Virus record (IMG/VR): IMGVR_UViG_3300005915_004181
Coordinates: 1-24,195 of that record
Strand: one strand, 5' to 3'
Length of the DNA stretch: 24,195 nt
Source: a virus
The notes under the pieces were generated by a model. It was not told the DNA's origin. It saw only the letters and a program-made list of their open reading frames with translations, and made no database searches. Below, piece after piece: positions 7,970-16,020 of this stretch. The position numbers were made by a program, and so were the translations under genes. Positions within the stretch are counted from its first letter, which is position 1. Each line of letters starts with the position of its first letter.

Positions 7970-8342
7970 CAAATCCCTTTGTTTGTCTTTGACAATAAGT
8001 TTTCTTTAAAACAGCAGTTTCGTATACCCTGACTCTGAATTCTAACTCTTTTCTTTTATCTTTTAATATTTCTAAAAAGACTTTTGTTATATTTTCTGCT
8101 GTTCCATTAAACCCATCTAATATTTCATCAATATTTTTATGGTCAAACTTATCCTTAATTTCGCCTATTTCTCCAAAATCAAATAAAATTCCTACTTCAT
8201 CTTTTTGTTCATCTCGTCCTTGTATCCAAGCCTGCACAAGCCAAGTGTGACCATGTAAGTTTTTACATTTACCATCATATCCTTCTAAGTGATGACAGGA
8301 ATCTATAGCTGTTTCTGTAAATAGTGTTATTGTTTCATTCAT
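7953..8342 (-). CDS. queD: 6-carboxy-5,6,7,8-tetrahydropterin synthase QueD
   Basis: Converts dihydroneopterin triphosphate to 6-carboxytetrahydropterin, the substrate of QueE. The 129-residue protein has the family's zinc histidines (H17 or H18, then H30 and H32 in NLHGHTW) and the catalytic C26 in DGKCKNLHGH. The FDFGEIGEIKDKFDHKNID segment is also typical of QueD/PTPS. AAGGAAGAATA precedes the ATG. It is the first pathway gene after the single-strand binding protein gene and is separated from folE by two nucleotide-metabolism genes. Confidence 0.93.
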   Translation of the reverse strand: MNETITLFTETAIDSCHHLEGYDGKCKNLHGHTWLVQAWIQGRDEQKDEVGILFDFGEIGEIKDKFDHKNIDEILDGFNGTAENITKVFLEILKDKRKELEFRVRVYETAVLKKTYCQRQTKGFDADYC

Positions 8343-8351
8343 TATTCTTCC

Positions 8352-9278
8352 TTAGAATAAGTCTACGTCTTCTTCCTTTTTAGTCTCAGTCGGGGTTTCT
8401 TTTGCTACTCCTGGCTTCTTTTCGGAAACATCTTCTCCTCTTTCCTTCGCCGCCTTTTTCTCTACTCCATTAAGATACTTTTGAAATAATTCAGTTTGTT
8501 CTCCTGGAGTAGGAACCGTTGCCCTTCTATCTAATTCTTTTGCCAACTTATCCTTTAAAAGGTTATACTTTTCTAAAATCTTCTCTTCTACTGGAGCAGA
8601 ATCTCTTTTCGAAACAATCCACCAATTACCTAGTTGAGCATTATGAGTAATTAAGAAATCGGCCGAAGTATAAGAATAGCCTGGAATTGTAAATGCATTC
8701 TCTATGGCATTAAATACTGCAGGTCCAAATTCATAAATTTTAACAGTTCCTTCTCCATAATCGTAAACAGGTGCCAAAAATTTCGCCTTTGCAAGTTTAC
8801 CTTCTACCCTATTTTTCTTCCACATCAATGAATCATAAATCTTCCTATCTGCTTCCGTTAGTAGACTAGCTATTTCCTTCTCGAAGGTAGTTCCCTCCTC
8901 ATATATTTTTCCGTTATTTAGAACAAGAGTCCCCTTCTTTGTCTCTTCATTCACTTTTATCTCTTTTGCAATACTTGTTGTTCCTAACCACTCTAGTTGC
9001 TCCTTTATTACGGCATTTATCTGATTTACAAATTCTACGCAAAACTTACATGGACTTTCTATATCTAGATTTTCTTGTGTCATATTACAAGCAGAATTTC
9101 CTATCCCTGGGAGATATGAATGAACCTTTAAAAATTTCTTAATCAAATTACTCTCTTTATCTTCCAATAATCTTAAAGTCTTCTTTTGATATTTTTCTAT
9201 TTTCGAAACATATAAATCTAAAAAACTACCTCTATTTGAATTGTTGTTCTTTATTATAAAATCTTCTATACTTACCAT
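8352..9278 (-). CDS. T4 gp32-like single-stranded DNA-binding protein
   Basis: Probable replication single-strand binding protein, 308 residues. A zinc site H53-x10-C64-x12-C77-x2-C80 has the same layout as that of T4 gp32 (His, Cys, then CxxC), inside a domain that would be the OB fold. The C-terminus is low-complexity and charged, ending in EEDVDLF, an acidic hydrophobic tip like those that bind partner proteins in SSBs. A basic N-terminal segment could give cooperativity. AAGGAG precedes the ATG, and a promoter motif lies at 9315-9326. It follows the polymerase gene. Overall identity with gp32 looks low, so the call rests on the zinc pattern, length, tail and context. Confidence 0.75.
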   Translation of the reverse strand: MVSIEDFIIKNNNSNRGSFLDLYVSKIEKYQKKTLRLLEDKESNLIKKFLKVHSYLPGIGNSACNMTQENLDIESPCKFCVEFVNQINAVIKEQLEWLGTTSIAKEIKVNEETKKGTLVLNNGKIYEEGTTFEKEIASLLTEADRKIYDSLMWKKNRVEGKLAKAKFLAPVYDYGEGTVKIYEFGPAVFNAIENAFTIPGYSYTSADFLITHNAQLGNWWIVSKRDSAPVEEKILEKYNLLKDKLAKELDRRATVPTPGEQTELFQKYLNGVEKKAAKERGEDVSEKKPGVAKETPTETKKEEDVDLF

Positions 9279-9314
9279 TTTGTTATTCTCCTTTTTATTT
9301 TTTATTTGTCTAAT

Positions 9315-9326
9315 TATTATAGTTAC
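9315..9326 (-). promoter_or_regulatory. Leftward promoter motif before the SSB gene
   Basis: The minus strand reads GTAACTATAATA, with TATAAT at 9321-9316, overlapping the stop codon of the polymerase gene. It is one base shorter than the other five copies of this motif. It could drive the SSB-queD-recA operon. Confidence 0.5.
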
Positions 9327-12300
9327 TTTTCTGGAAATTTATAGAGTTTTGTTAAATTAAGCATTTTCATTTCATGAAAATAACTAAGTTTCCCCTTAAA
9401 AAAAATGATATCATCTTCAAATAGGGCATTTTCGTAAGAACCAAAATCTTTCTCTATTCTTCTTATTGACTCCGAAAAACACATTAATAATATCGCACCT
9501 CCCTGTAAATCCTCTAATCTTATTTTTAACATATCCTTTCCAGCTTTTGTTTTTTTTGCTTCAATACTTTTAATTATACCGTAAAAATTAACACTTCCTT
9601 TTTTTATATCATCATAGTGAGTAAGTTTCCCTACGCTTATAAATTCATTTATACTTTGTATTTTTCTCTTCTCCTCTGCAGAAATAAAACTTACATTATA
9701 GCGTAATAGGGATTTTTCAATTCTACTTAACAACTTACCTATATTTTCTTCATCTCCTATAACTAGGTTATAAATTGGATATTCTTCTACAATTTCTCCA
9801 ATTGTAGCCGAATCCTTAAATGCATTTGAAAAAATTAAACCAGATATTGTCTTTTTGGTTACGCTTCTACCTAATTTCTTTTTTAAAAGATCAGCTACAG
9901 AATCATATGGTTTATTTTCATCCAATATTTTGGCAGTTTTTTCTCCTACTCCCATTATATTAGATAATCCATATCTTATTGAATCTCCATCTATTGTAAA
10001 GAGTATTCCCGACTTATTAATATCGGGCCTCTTAATACTTATTCCAAATCTTTCCATTTCGCTAAAAATTCTTGGATAATCCTTTTCGTCTTTAGTATTA
10101 GATAACAAAGAACAGAAGAATTCTTTTGGATAATAAGTTTTTAGCCAGGCACATTGATATGCAGTAATTGCATAACATAAAGAGTGAGATAAATTAAAGG
10201 CATATCCTGAGAATTTTCTCATAATCTCCCAAATCTCTTTTGCCTTGTCTCTTGTACAATTATTTTCAATTGCCCCGGCCATAAATTTTTTTCTTAGTTC
10301 GTCCATTAAACTATCAGATTTTCCTTCTAAGCTTCTATCTAACTTTACCAATATCTTTCTTAAATCATTAGATTCGACTTCTGTTAAATTCCCTAACTTC
10401 ATCCCTGTTTGCATAATTTGTTCTTGATATATTAATAATCCATATGTTCTCTTTGAAATTTCTTCCAACCTAGTATCTAAATACTTAACAACTTCTTTTC
10501 CGTTTTTTCTTTTAACATATGTTGAATGAAAATTATTCGCCAATGGTCCTGGTCTAAATAAAGCTATAATATCGGCTACTTCCAAAATCTTTAATGGCTT
10601 TACCTGCTTACAAAGATCCTGCATTCCGATTTCAGAAAATTGAAAAACTCCTAAAAAATTTCCCCTGTGAAAAACCTCCTCATAGACCTTTACATCATCA
10701 AAGTCTATATTATCTGGATTAATTTTCTTCCGTAATTTCTTGTATTTGCTTTTATCTTCTTTAGATATAAGCTTAATAGAGTCATTTATAATTTTAAGCG
10801 TATTCAGCCCTAATAAATCAAATTTTACAAATCCCATTTTACCTAGATTTTTATTTACCACTCCTTCTGTATAAGCTGTTTGAGTCTTTTCTCTCACAAC
10901 TTGTAGGGGCATCTTCTTTATTAAATTATCTACAATCAAAATTCCTGCGGCATGTTTACCTACTTGACGAATTTGTCCATAAAGAGCCTTTATAATTTGC
11001 TCCGCTCCCTTATTATCCTCAATAAATTTCCTAAAGGTAGAAGACTTTAAATAATCCTCGTATGTTAAAAAAACTCCCCCACTTTCTTCATTATTCCCCT
11101 TAGTATTAATTATTTCTCTATCTATTGATTTAGTCAATTGATTAGAGTAAAAAAATCTATCACCTGTATCACCCATTATATCAAAAACCTTACAGTAGTC
11201 CTTTAATAACGCTTTCATTTGATACGTTCCATATGTAGAAATATACGGAACATTTGTTTCTCCATATTTTTTTCTTAAGTGTTCCTTTATTACTTCTGGA
11301 TCTTCAAAATCTGTATCAATATCTGGTAATTCCTTTCTCGATAAATTTATAAATCTAAAGAACAATAAATCATATTTAACTGGATCTACTTTTGTTATAT
11401 CTAACAAATAACAAACTAAAGCCCCAGCCGCTGAGCCTCTACCTACTCCTGATAACATTTGAGTCTTTGCATATTCAACAATATCCTTATATACTAAAAA
11501 GTAATCATATATTTTCTTTTCTTTTAAAATCTCTAATTCCCTATCTAATCTCTTTGAATAAATTTCATAATTTTCTGATATATCTTTATTACTCTTTCTT
11601 TTACTTTCTAATTTCTTCCTACATAATTCTTCAAGTTCTGTAAAGGAGTCCCCACTTAGTGTCTCATACTTAATCAATTTGGTAGAAGTATCTATTTCAA
11701 TATCCTCTATTTTTTCATCTATCTTTAGTGTATTTTTAAAACATTCATCAATTATTTCCCTAGATAAATAGTCATGCCCCATTCTTACTGCTGATTCATA
11801 ATTTTCTTCATCTGTTTTTAAATATAATTCTCTACAATCAATTTCTTCATCATTTATATTCGCAGTATCTAAAATTTCCACTTCCGTAGCACTAGTAATA
11901 CTTTTATTTACCGATTTACTCTTAATAGCCATCATTACATCTCTGGCAAGATTATGACTTCCTTCAATATAGTGACAATCTCCAGTAATAATTACTTCTA
12001 TATTAAATTCTTTTGCCAACTTTAACATTATATTGTTTGAAATCTTTTGGTCAGGAAGCTCATTTATCTGTAATTCAAAGTAAAAATCATCCCCAAAAGT
12101 ATTCTTAAAAAATTCTATATCCTCTCTCGCCACTTCTTTTATTTCATCATACCCCTTATTCTCTATGGAAAGATCTAGAATAATTTGTTGTATTATTCCT
12201 GCAATACAGGCAGTTGAACAGATTAATCCTTCCTTATACTTCTCTAGTAAGGCTCTATCTAGCCTTGGTTTATAATAAAGTCCATCTCTTTGAGCTACAT

Positions 12301-12661
12301 ATATTAGTTCTTGTAAATTTTCTAAACCTTTTTTATTTTTTGCCAATAAAATTAAATGATAGTACTTTCTTAGATTCTTATTCTTTTTTATTGCCTTATT
12401 TTCTTTTGCTATCTCATATTCTTCCTTCCATTTATCTAAACTTCTAATAAAATAAGATTCACAACCATATATAGGTTTTATTCCCCCAAATTCTCTTGCT
12501 GCCAGATAGAGATCAGCGACCATATTCATATTACCGTGATCAGTTAGGGCTATAGATTTAAATCCTAACTTCTTGGCTCTTTCTAATATATCCCTTGGAT
12601 ATCCTATTGAATCTAAAACACTGTAGGTTGAATGACCGTGAAGATTTACATATTTTTGCAT
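9323..12661 (-). CDS. dnaE: DNA polymerase III alpha subunit, DnaE type, with intact-looking PHP domain
   Basis: A C-family replicative DNA polymerase of 1112 residues. The N-terminal PHP domain keeps a full set of candidate metal ligands: H8, H10, D17, D41, H42, E68, H102, C152, D228 and H230. The palm has GVGRGSAAGAL (405-415) and the PDIDTDFED block (D447, D449), with D615 in FVKFDLLGLN as the third catalytic aspartate. Later come a helix-hairpin-helix region (IMGVGEKTAKIL) and a C-terminal OB fold that starts near residue 1010. No DnaQ/PolC-type exonuclease is fused. AAAGGG precedes the ATG, and a 444-base noncoding leader lies upstream. This is presumably the phage's main replicase. The full ligand set suggests the PHP domain may be an active proofreading nuclease. 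Confidence 0.95.
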   Translation of the reverse strand: MQKYVNLHGHSTYSVLDSIGYPRDILERAKKLGFKSIALTDHGNMNMVADLYLAAREFGGIKPIYGCESYFIRSLDKWKEEYEIAKENKAIKKNKNLRKYYHLILLAKNKKGLENLQELIYVAQRDGLYYKPRLDRALLEKYKEGLICSTACIAGIIQQIILDLSIENKGYDEIKEVAREDIEFFKNTFGDDFYFELQINELPDQKISNNIMLKLAKEFNIEVIITGDCHYIEGSHNLARDVMMAIKSKSVNKSITSATEVEILDTANINDEEIDCRELYLKTDEENYESAVRMGHDYLSREIIDECFKNTLKIDEKIEDIEIDTSTKLIKYETLSGDSFTELEELCRKKLESKRKSNKDISENYEIYSKRLDRELEILKEKKIYDYFLVYKDIVEYAKTQMLSGVGRGSAAGALVCYLLDITKVDPVKYDLLFFRFINLSRKELPDIDTDFEDPEVIKEHLRKKYGETNVPYISTYGTYQMKALLKDYCKVFDIMGDTGDRFFYSNQLTKSIDREIINTKGNNEESGGVFLTYEDYLKSSTFRKFIEDNKGAEQIIKALYGQIRQVGKHAAGILIVDNLIKKMPLQVVREKTQTAYTEGVVNKNLGKMGFVKFDLLGLNTLKIINDSIKLISKEDKSKYKKLRKKINPDNIDFDDVKVYEEVFHRGNFLGVFQFSEIGMQDLCKQVKPLKILEVADIIALFRPGPLANNFHSTYVKRKNGKEVVKYLDTRLEEISKRTYGLLIYQEQIMQTGMKLGNLTEVESNDLRKILVKLDRSLEGKSDSLMDELRKKFMAGAIENNCTRDKAKEIWEIMRKFSGYAFNLSHSLCYAITAYQCAWLKTYYPKEFFCSLLSNTKDEKDYPRIFSEMERFGISIKRPDINKSGILFTIDGDSIRYGLSNIMGVGEKTAKILDENKPYDSVADLLKKKLGRSVTKKTISGLIFSNAFKDSATIGEIVEEYPIYNLVIGDEENIGKLLSRIEKSLLRYNVSFISAEEKRKIQSINEFISVGKLTHYDDIKKGSVNFYGIIKSIEAKKTKAGKDMLKIRLEDLQGGAILLMCFSESIRRIEKDFGSYENALFEDDIIFFKGKLSYFHEMKMLNLTKLYKFPEK

Positions 12662-12731
12662 TATCTATCCCTTTCTTTTATTTTAGTTATTATTTCATTA
12701 TTATTTTAGGGTTTATTTTGTATTAAAATAT

Positions 12732-12828
12732 CTTTCCGGAGTACCAATAGAGGTTTTTCACACTTTTTATAAGCGGTTTTTACCTCTAATATGTTATGCT
12801 ATTTAGTCAAGATTAGTAGCGTATTATA
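12732..12828 (-). repeat. Noncoding repeat element, copy B
   Basis: In plus orientation the shared blocks run CTTTCCG (12732-12738), GTAC (12741-12744), ACACTTTTTATAAG (12760-12773), GTCAAGAT (12806-12813), TAGCGT (12817-12822) and ATTATA (12823-12828). The first three blocks match copy A in order and nearly in spacing. This copy can form a hairpin in which AGAGGT (12749-12754) pairs with ACCTCT (12782-12787). Confidence 0.6.
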
Positions 12829-12901
12829 CTTGTTGTTATTTCCCTATTGACCATCCTAATAGGTTGGCGTATCTTACTTACATTTCGTAAAATACTGGGG
12901 A

Positions 12902-12960
12902 CGATAGAAACCATCTTTATTAAAATTTTAATTTAATAAAAACTTACTATAAAACTATCG
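12902..12960. repeat. Imperfect inverted repeat between the two elements
   Basis: Outer arms CGATAG (12902-12907) and CTATCG (12955-12960) enclose a perfect nine-base inverted repeat, TTTATTAAA (12916-12924) with TTTAATAAA (12932-12940), leaving a seven-base loop. It could fold as an RNA hairpin on either strand or serve as an AT-rich unwinding site. It is not followed by a T-run, so it does not look like an intrinsic terminator. Confidence 0.55.
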
Positions 12961-12985
12961 CGCTTAAATCCTTAAATATTTTATT

Positions 12986-13110
12986 CTTTCCGTGTGTACT
13001 GATGTTTTGTTTTACACTCTTTACAAGAATTACGTGAGTGTCAAGATGACATGAAACTTGGGCTTTACGTTTGTTTAAAATATAGCGTCTAAACTTCGCT
13101 CTTTATTATA
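12986..13110 (-). repeat. Noncoding repeat element, copy A
   Basis: Same block order as copy B: CTTTCCG (12986-12992), GTAC (12996-12999), ACACTCTTTACAAG (13014-13027), GTCAAGAT (13040-13047), TAGCGT (13083-13088), ATTATA (13105-13110). ACACTC (13014-13019) can pair with GAGTGT (13036-13041), a hairpin at a place corresponding to that in copy B but with different sequence. The last two blocks have unlike spacing in the two copies and may match by chance. Confidence 0.6.
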
Positions 13111-13116
13111 GTATAC
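13104..13116 (-). promoter_or_regulatory. Leftward promoter motif at the end of the primase gene
   Basis: The minus strand reads GTATACTATAATA, with TATAAT at 13110-13105, overlapping the primase stop codon. It would start a transcript through the noncoding element into dnaE. It is identical to the queE site. Confidence 0.55.
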
Positions 13117-13984
13117 TTTCTAGCTCATATTGTATCTCTTCTTTGCTTAATTCCCCGAGATCACTTTTACCCGTAATCCACTGAAAACTTTTTACTTCAA
13201 TTTTATCTTCCAGTCTTTTCCTCATATCATCTGCACAGACTCTACCTGCCTCATCATTATCTGTTGCAATTATAATTTCATTAAAGTATTGTAGAATTAA
13301 TTTCTCCTGTTCTCTACTCATCTTACTCCCCATAATTCCTACACAATCTTTAAATCCTTTGTCATAGTAGTTAATTACATCGAATTGACCTTCTGTTATA
13401 ATACCTTTATTACCAACTACCTTATCTATTCCGAATAAGGTTAGACTTTTATTTAGCCCATAGCTGTATTTATATTTTGGCTCAACAAACTGTCTATAAA
13501 CAACTCCCATTAATTTTTCATTCCAATGACGAATAGGAATAACATATCTGTTATTTAATCTATCGTACCTAATTTCGAACAACTTTTGTATATCCTTATT
13601 AGATATTCTCTTGTTAATATAGTCCCCTAGTTCAAGTGAATATTTTGATAAAATTCTTTCCTCTAGATATTCAATGTGTTTAACTTCATTTTTCTCTACT
13701 TCCAAAGACTGAATATATTCATTTACAGTCAGAGGATTTATTTCATTGTTAAAAGTAACTCCATGATGTTCTGCTATTTTTCCAAAAAAGGACTTAAAAC
13801 TTTTACCAGATTCCCCGCACTTTGCCGAAAAGCAATTATATTTTCCCGTTTTTATGTTTATTCCAAAGCTTGGATTTATCTCGTCATGAAACGGGCAGCA
13901 GCAAATTAAATTATCCCTATCATCAATTTTATGATTTTTTAAAATATCCAATTCTACTAGCTTTTTTAAATTTTCTACTTCCAT
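13106..13984 (-). CDS. DnaG-like primase, short form
   Basis: A 292-residue primase with an N-terminal zinc-binding domain and a Toprim domain. The zinc site is C30-x2-H33 (CCCPFHDE), then C51 and C56; the last pair is C-x4-C, wider than the usual CxxC. The Toprim motifs are ITEGQFD (E198, D202) and ATDNDEAG (D242, D244), the metal-binding residues for RNA primer synthesis. It lacks the C-terminal helicase-binding domain of bacterial DnaG, so it is about half the usual length, as in several phages. The ATG lies inside the end of the helicase gene (10-base overlap) with only a weak binding site, so coupling is likely. Confidence 0.88.
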   Translation of the reverse strand: MEVENLKKLVELDILKNHKIDDRDNLICCCPFHDEINPSFGINIKTGKYNCFSAKCGESGKSFKSFFGKIAEHHGVTFNNEINPLTVNEYIQSLEVEKNEVKHIEYLEERILSKYSLELGDYINKRISNKDIQKLFEIRYDRLNNRYVIPIRHWNEKLMGVVYRQFVEPKYKYSYGLNKSLTLFGIDKVVGNKGIITEGQFDVINYYDKGFKDCVGIMGSKMSREQEKLILQYFNEIIIATDNDEAGRVCADDMRKRLEDKIEVKSFQWITGKSDLGELSKEEIQYELESIL

Positions 13985-15204
13985 AGTTCGTCTGAATTCT
14001 CTCTTATAACTGAATTATCAATATCCCAGAGTAAATTTATAGTAAACTTCTTTCCGTGTCTATTTTTTATACAAACTAAATTCATTCTATTGACAACTTC
14101 ATCTTCATCTTTTTGATATAAAGAATATAAAGCATCAATAGCATATCCAATTGAATCTGAGGCGGCAATATTTTCTAAATTTGGGGCTCCTTCTTGTTTT
14201 GCTCCTTCTCTATTTGTTGCCGAAATACATATAATTGGTATATTAAATTGCTGGCTATATTCTTTTAAATCATAAATAATATTTTCCATTTGTGTTCGCC
14301 GATCTGAGCCCTTTTCTGAATCTTTTAATAATTGTAAATAATCAATAAAGACTACATTTGGTTGTTCATCTTCTATAAATCCTTTTATAGTTTCTTGAGT
14401 ACAACGCCTAGGATGCTTTACCTCTAAATATTCTTGATTTTCTATTAATTCCAGATACTTTCTATAACCCTCTTTTTCGATATCACTCAACATACCCTTT
14501 TTTAACCTAGAATATGAAATTTCCGAGACGAAAGCGTCGGCTCTCTCTAAAACTTCATCTGTAGACATTTCTTTTGAAATAAAAAGGGTTTTTATTTTCT
14601 TTTTAGCTAGAGCTGCTGCTGTCGCGCAACAAAGAAAAGTTTTACCAATTCCTGGGCGAGCTTGTACTAAATATAATCTACCACCTACTAAAGGAGTTTC
14701 TGTATCTAAACTAGATTCGCTTTTATTTTTAAACCCCCAGTCATATCCAGACATTATAGCATATTTTTTATCTTCATATCTTTTCATTCTTTCGATTGCG
14801 TTTCTACCTATATTATCGGTTATAATATCTTCGTCACTTATTTTTATTTTTCTTATATTATGGGTAAAAACTTTATAAACCTTCTCTAGATCATCTCCAT
14901 TAGCAGTCATTTCTGCAACTTTTTTCGATAAAATTAAAAATTTTTGTCTATTGTTATTCTCCAATATTTTGTCTGCATAATATTTTGGAATTTCAAGTTT
15001 ATCAATTACTTCAAAGCTTTCACTAAATTCTTTTTCTATTGTATTTATAGATGGAACTTCATTATATTTTTTATAATAGTTCCTTATAAAATTAAATTTT
15101 TCTTTTATATCTACTATTTTTAGCTCTTTGTCACTAAAATTATAAACAGATTTGACATTCTTGTGCTTCAAAATCGAAGACAATAGTTCAAATTCAATAT
15201 TCAT
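13975..15204 (-). CDS. Replicative DNA helicase, DnaB-like
   Basis: A RecA-fold hexameric helicase of 409 residues. Walker A is ARPGIGKT at 182-189, Walker B is VVFIDYLQLL with D288, and the later segment (ISATNREGAKQEGAPNLENIAASDSI) matches the DnaB H3/H4 region, with an arginine-bearing C-terminal motif (VCIKNRHGK). The N-terminal part (1-120) is a shortened helical domain. It overlaps the loader gene as ATGA and is preceded by AAGGAG. With the loader, primase and polymerase it forms an almost complete phage replisome. Confidence 0.93.
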   Translation of the reverse strand: MNIEFELLSSILKHKNVKSVYNFSDKELKIVDIKEKFNFIRNYYKKYNEVPSINTIEKEFSESFEVIDKLEIPKYYADKILENNNRQKFLILSKKVAEMTANGDDLEKVYKVFTHNIRKIKISDEDIITDNIGRNAIERMKRYEDKKYAIMSGYDWGFKNKSESSLDTETPLVGGRLYLVQARPGIGKTFLCCATAAALAKKKIKTLFISKEMSTDEVLERADAFVSEISYSRLKKGMLSDIEKEGYRKYLELIENQEYLEVKHPRRCTQETIKGFIEDEQPNVVFIDYLQLLKDSEKGSDRRTQMENIIYDLKEYSQQFNIPIICISATNREGAKQEGAPNLENIAASDSIGYAIDALYSLYQKDEDEVVNRMNLVCIKNRHGKKFTINLLWDIDNSVIRENSDELWK

Positions 15205-15947
15205 TTTATAATCTCCTTTTTAGTTTCTAAAAGTCTATCCCAGTAATCATTTTTATTGTAGGCTTTTGCATGATCAATATGTAGCTCAAAAACCTTTTCT
15301 TTAAGGGATCGCTTTACTATTTTTAAAGTTTCTAGGTCCGCATTCATACTTTCCTGGGAAGTAAATATCGTTGGCTTATATCTTGTCTTTAAAAGTTCTT
15401 CTAAAAAATTTAAAACTTTTAAATCTGATAAAAAAACAGTTTTTATTATTTTATCAATTGAATCAATAACTAAAAAATCATAACTACATAGCTTTTTTAA
15501 ATAATTACCAAAATCTCTTGAATTTGAAATTTCATTATAGATATGAACAAATGGAACAAAGTAAGTAATATAGTTTTTTCTATAAGCTTCTTTTAAAATA
15601 CATGTTGCAAAAAATGTTTTTCCGGTTGACGATGCACCGCTATATAGAAATAAATTAGAACCACTTTCGTAGACAGCATCTATATTTTCAATATATTTTT
15701 TAATATTAATAAAATACCCCTTATTTTCTTCATCATCTATAAATTCATAATCGCTGAAATCTTTGGAATAAAATTGACGTGGAATATTTATAAGTGAATA
15801 ATCTTTCCAAAGCTTATTTTGTTGATAGCAGTTACAATTATTATTTTTCCATTCTTTTAAAGGTCCTTTAAAGTTATTATAATTACTACCGCAGGTAGGA
15901 CAAAGATCTCTATGTTTTTCTATACTTATATCAAATTTTTGAATCAT
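15201..15947 (-). CDS. Helicase loader, DnaC/DnaI-like AAA+ ATPase
   Basis: A 248-residue AAA+ protein with an N-terminal zinc-binding domain (C16-x2-C19 and C38-x-C40), as in DnaI/DnaC-type loaders. Walker A is GASSTGKT at 104-111 and Walker B is DFLVIDSIDK near residue 160; a basic segment near 215 (KRSLKEKV) may hold the arginine sensor. It would load the neighbouring DnaB-like helicase. TAGGAGGAAGT precedes the ATG, and two leftward promoter motifs lie upstream, so it is the first gene of the leftward replication operon. Confidence 0.88.
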   Translation of the reverse strand: MIQKFDISIEKHRDLCPTCGSNYNNFKGPLKEWKNNNCNCYQQNKLWKDYSLINIPRQFYSKDFSDYEFIDDEENKGYFINIKKYIENIDAVYESGSNLFLYSGASSTGKTFFATCILKEAYRKNYITYFVPFVHIYNEISNSRDFGNYLKKLCSYDFLVIDSIDKIIKTVFLSDLKVLNFLEELLKTRYKPTIFTSQESMNADLETLKIVKRSLKEKVFELHIDHAKAYNKNDYWDRLLETKKEIIK

Positions 15948-15978
15948 ACTTCCTCCTACTATATTTATAAGTCTTTAA

Positions 15979-15991
15979 TATTATAGTAAAC
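15979..15991 (-). promoter_or_regulatory. Leftward promoter motif, proximal to the helicase loader
   Basis: The minus strand reads GTTTACTATAATA, with TATAAT at 15985-15980, 33 bases before the loader ATG. No consensus -35 is visible. Confidence 0.5.
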
Positions 15992-16020
15992 ATGTATAAA
16001 AAACATAAGATATGTCACTA

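Larger units (their letters stand above)
12662..13105 (-). other. 444-base noncoding gap between primase and dnaE (possible structured RNA or origin)
   Basis: I find no convincing gene on either strand. The best frame is a 33-codon leftward one with no binding site. The gap contains two copies of a related element (12732-12828 and 12986-13110), a long AT-rich inverted repeat between them (12902-12960), and a TATAAT at each copy's right end, reading leftward. If transcribed leftward it would be a long structured leader of dnaE or a separate small RNA. It could equally be a DNA element such as a replication origin. No tRNA-like T-loop is present. The structure is seen in the sequence; the function is unknown. 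Confidence 0.6.

Noticed and set aside
11392-11643. Rightward frame of 83 codons opposite dnaE
   Set aside because: Lies wholly inside the catalytic region of the polymerase on the other strand; Leu/Ile/Tyr-rich shadow with no start signal.
12828-12926. Leftward 33-codon frame in the noncoding gap
   Set aside because: No ribosome binding site before its ATG, odd composition, and it cuts across the conserved repeat and inverted-repeat structure.
14047-14061. Third copy of the CTTTCCGTGT block
   Set aside because: It lies within the helicase coding sequence (NRHGKKF) and lacks the GTAC and ACACT blocks, so it is a chance match.
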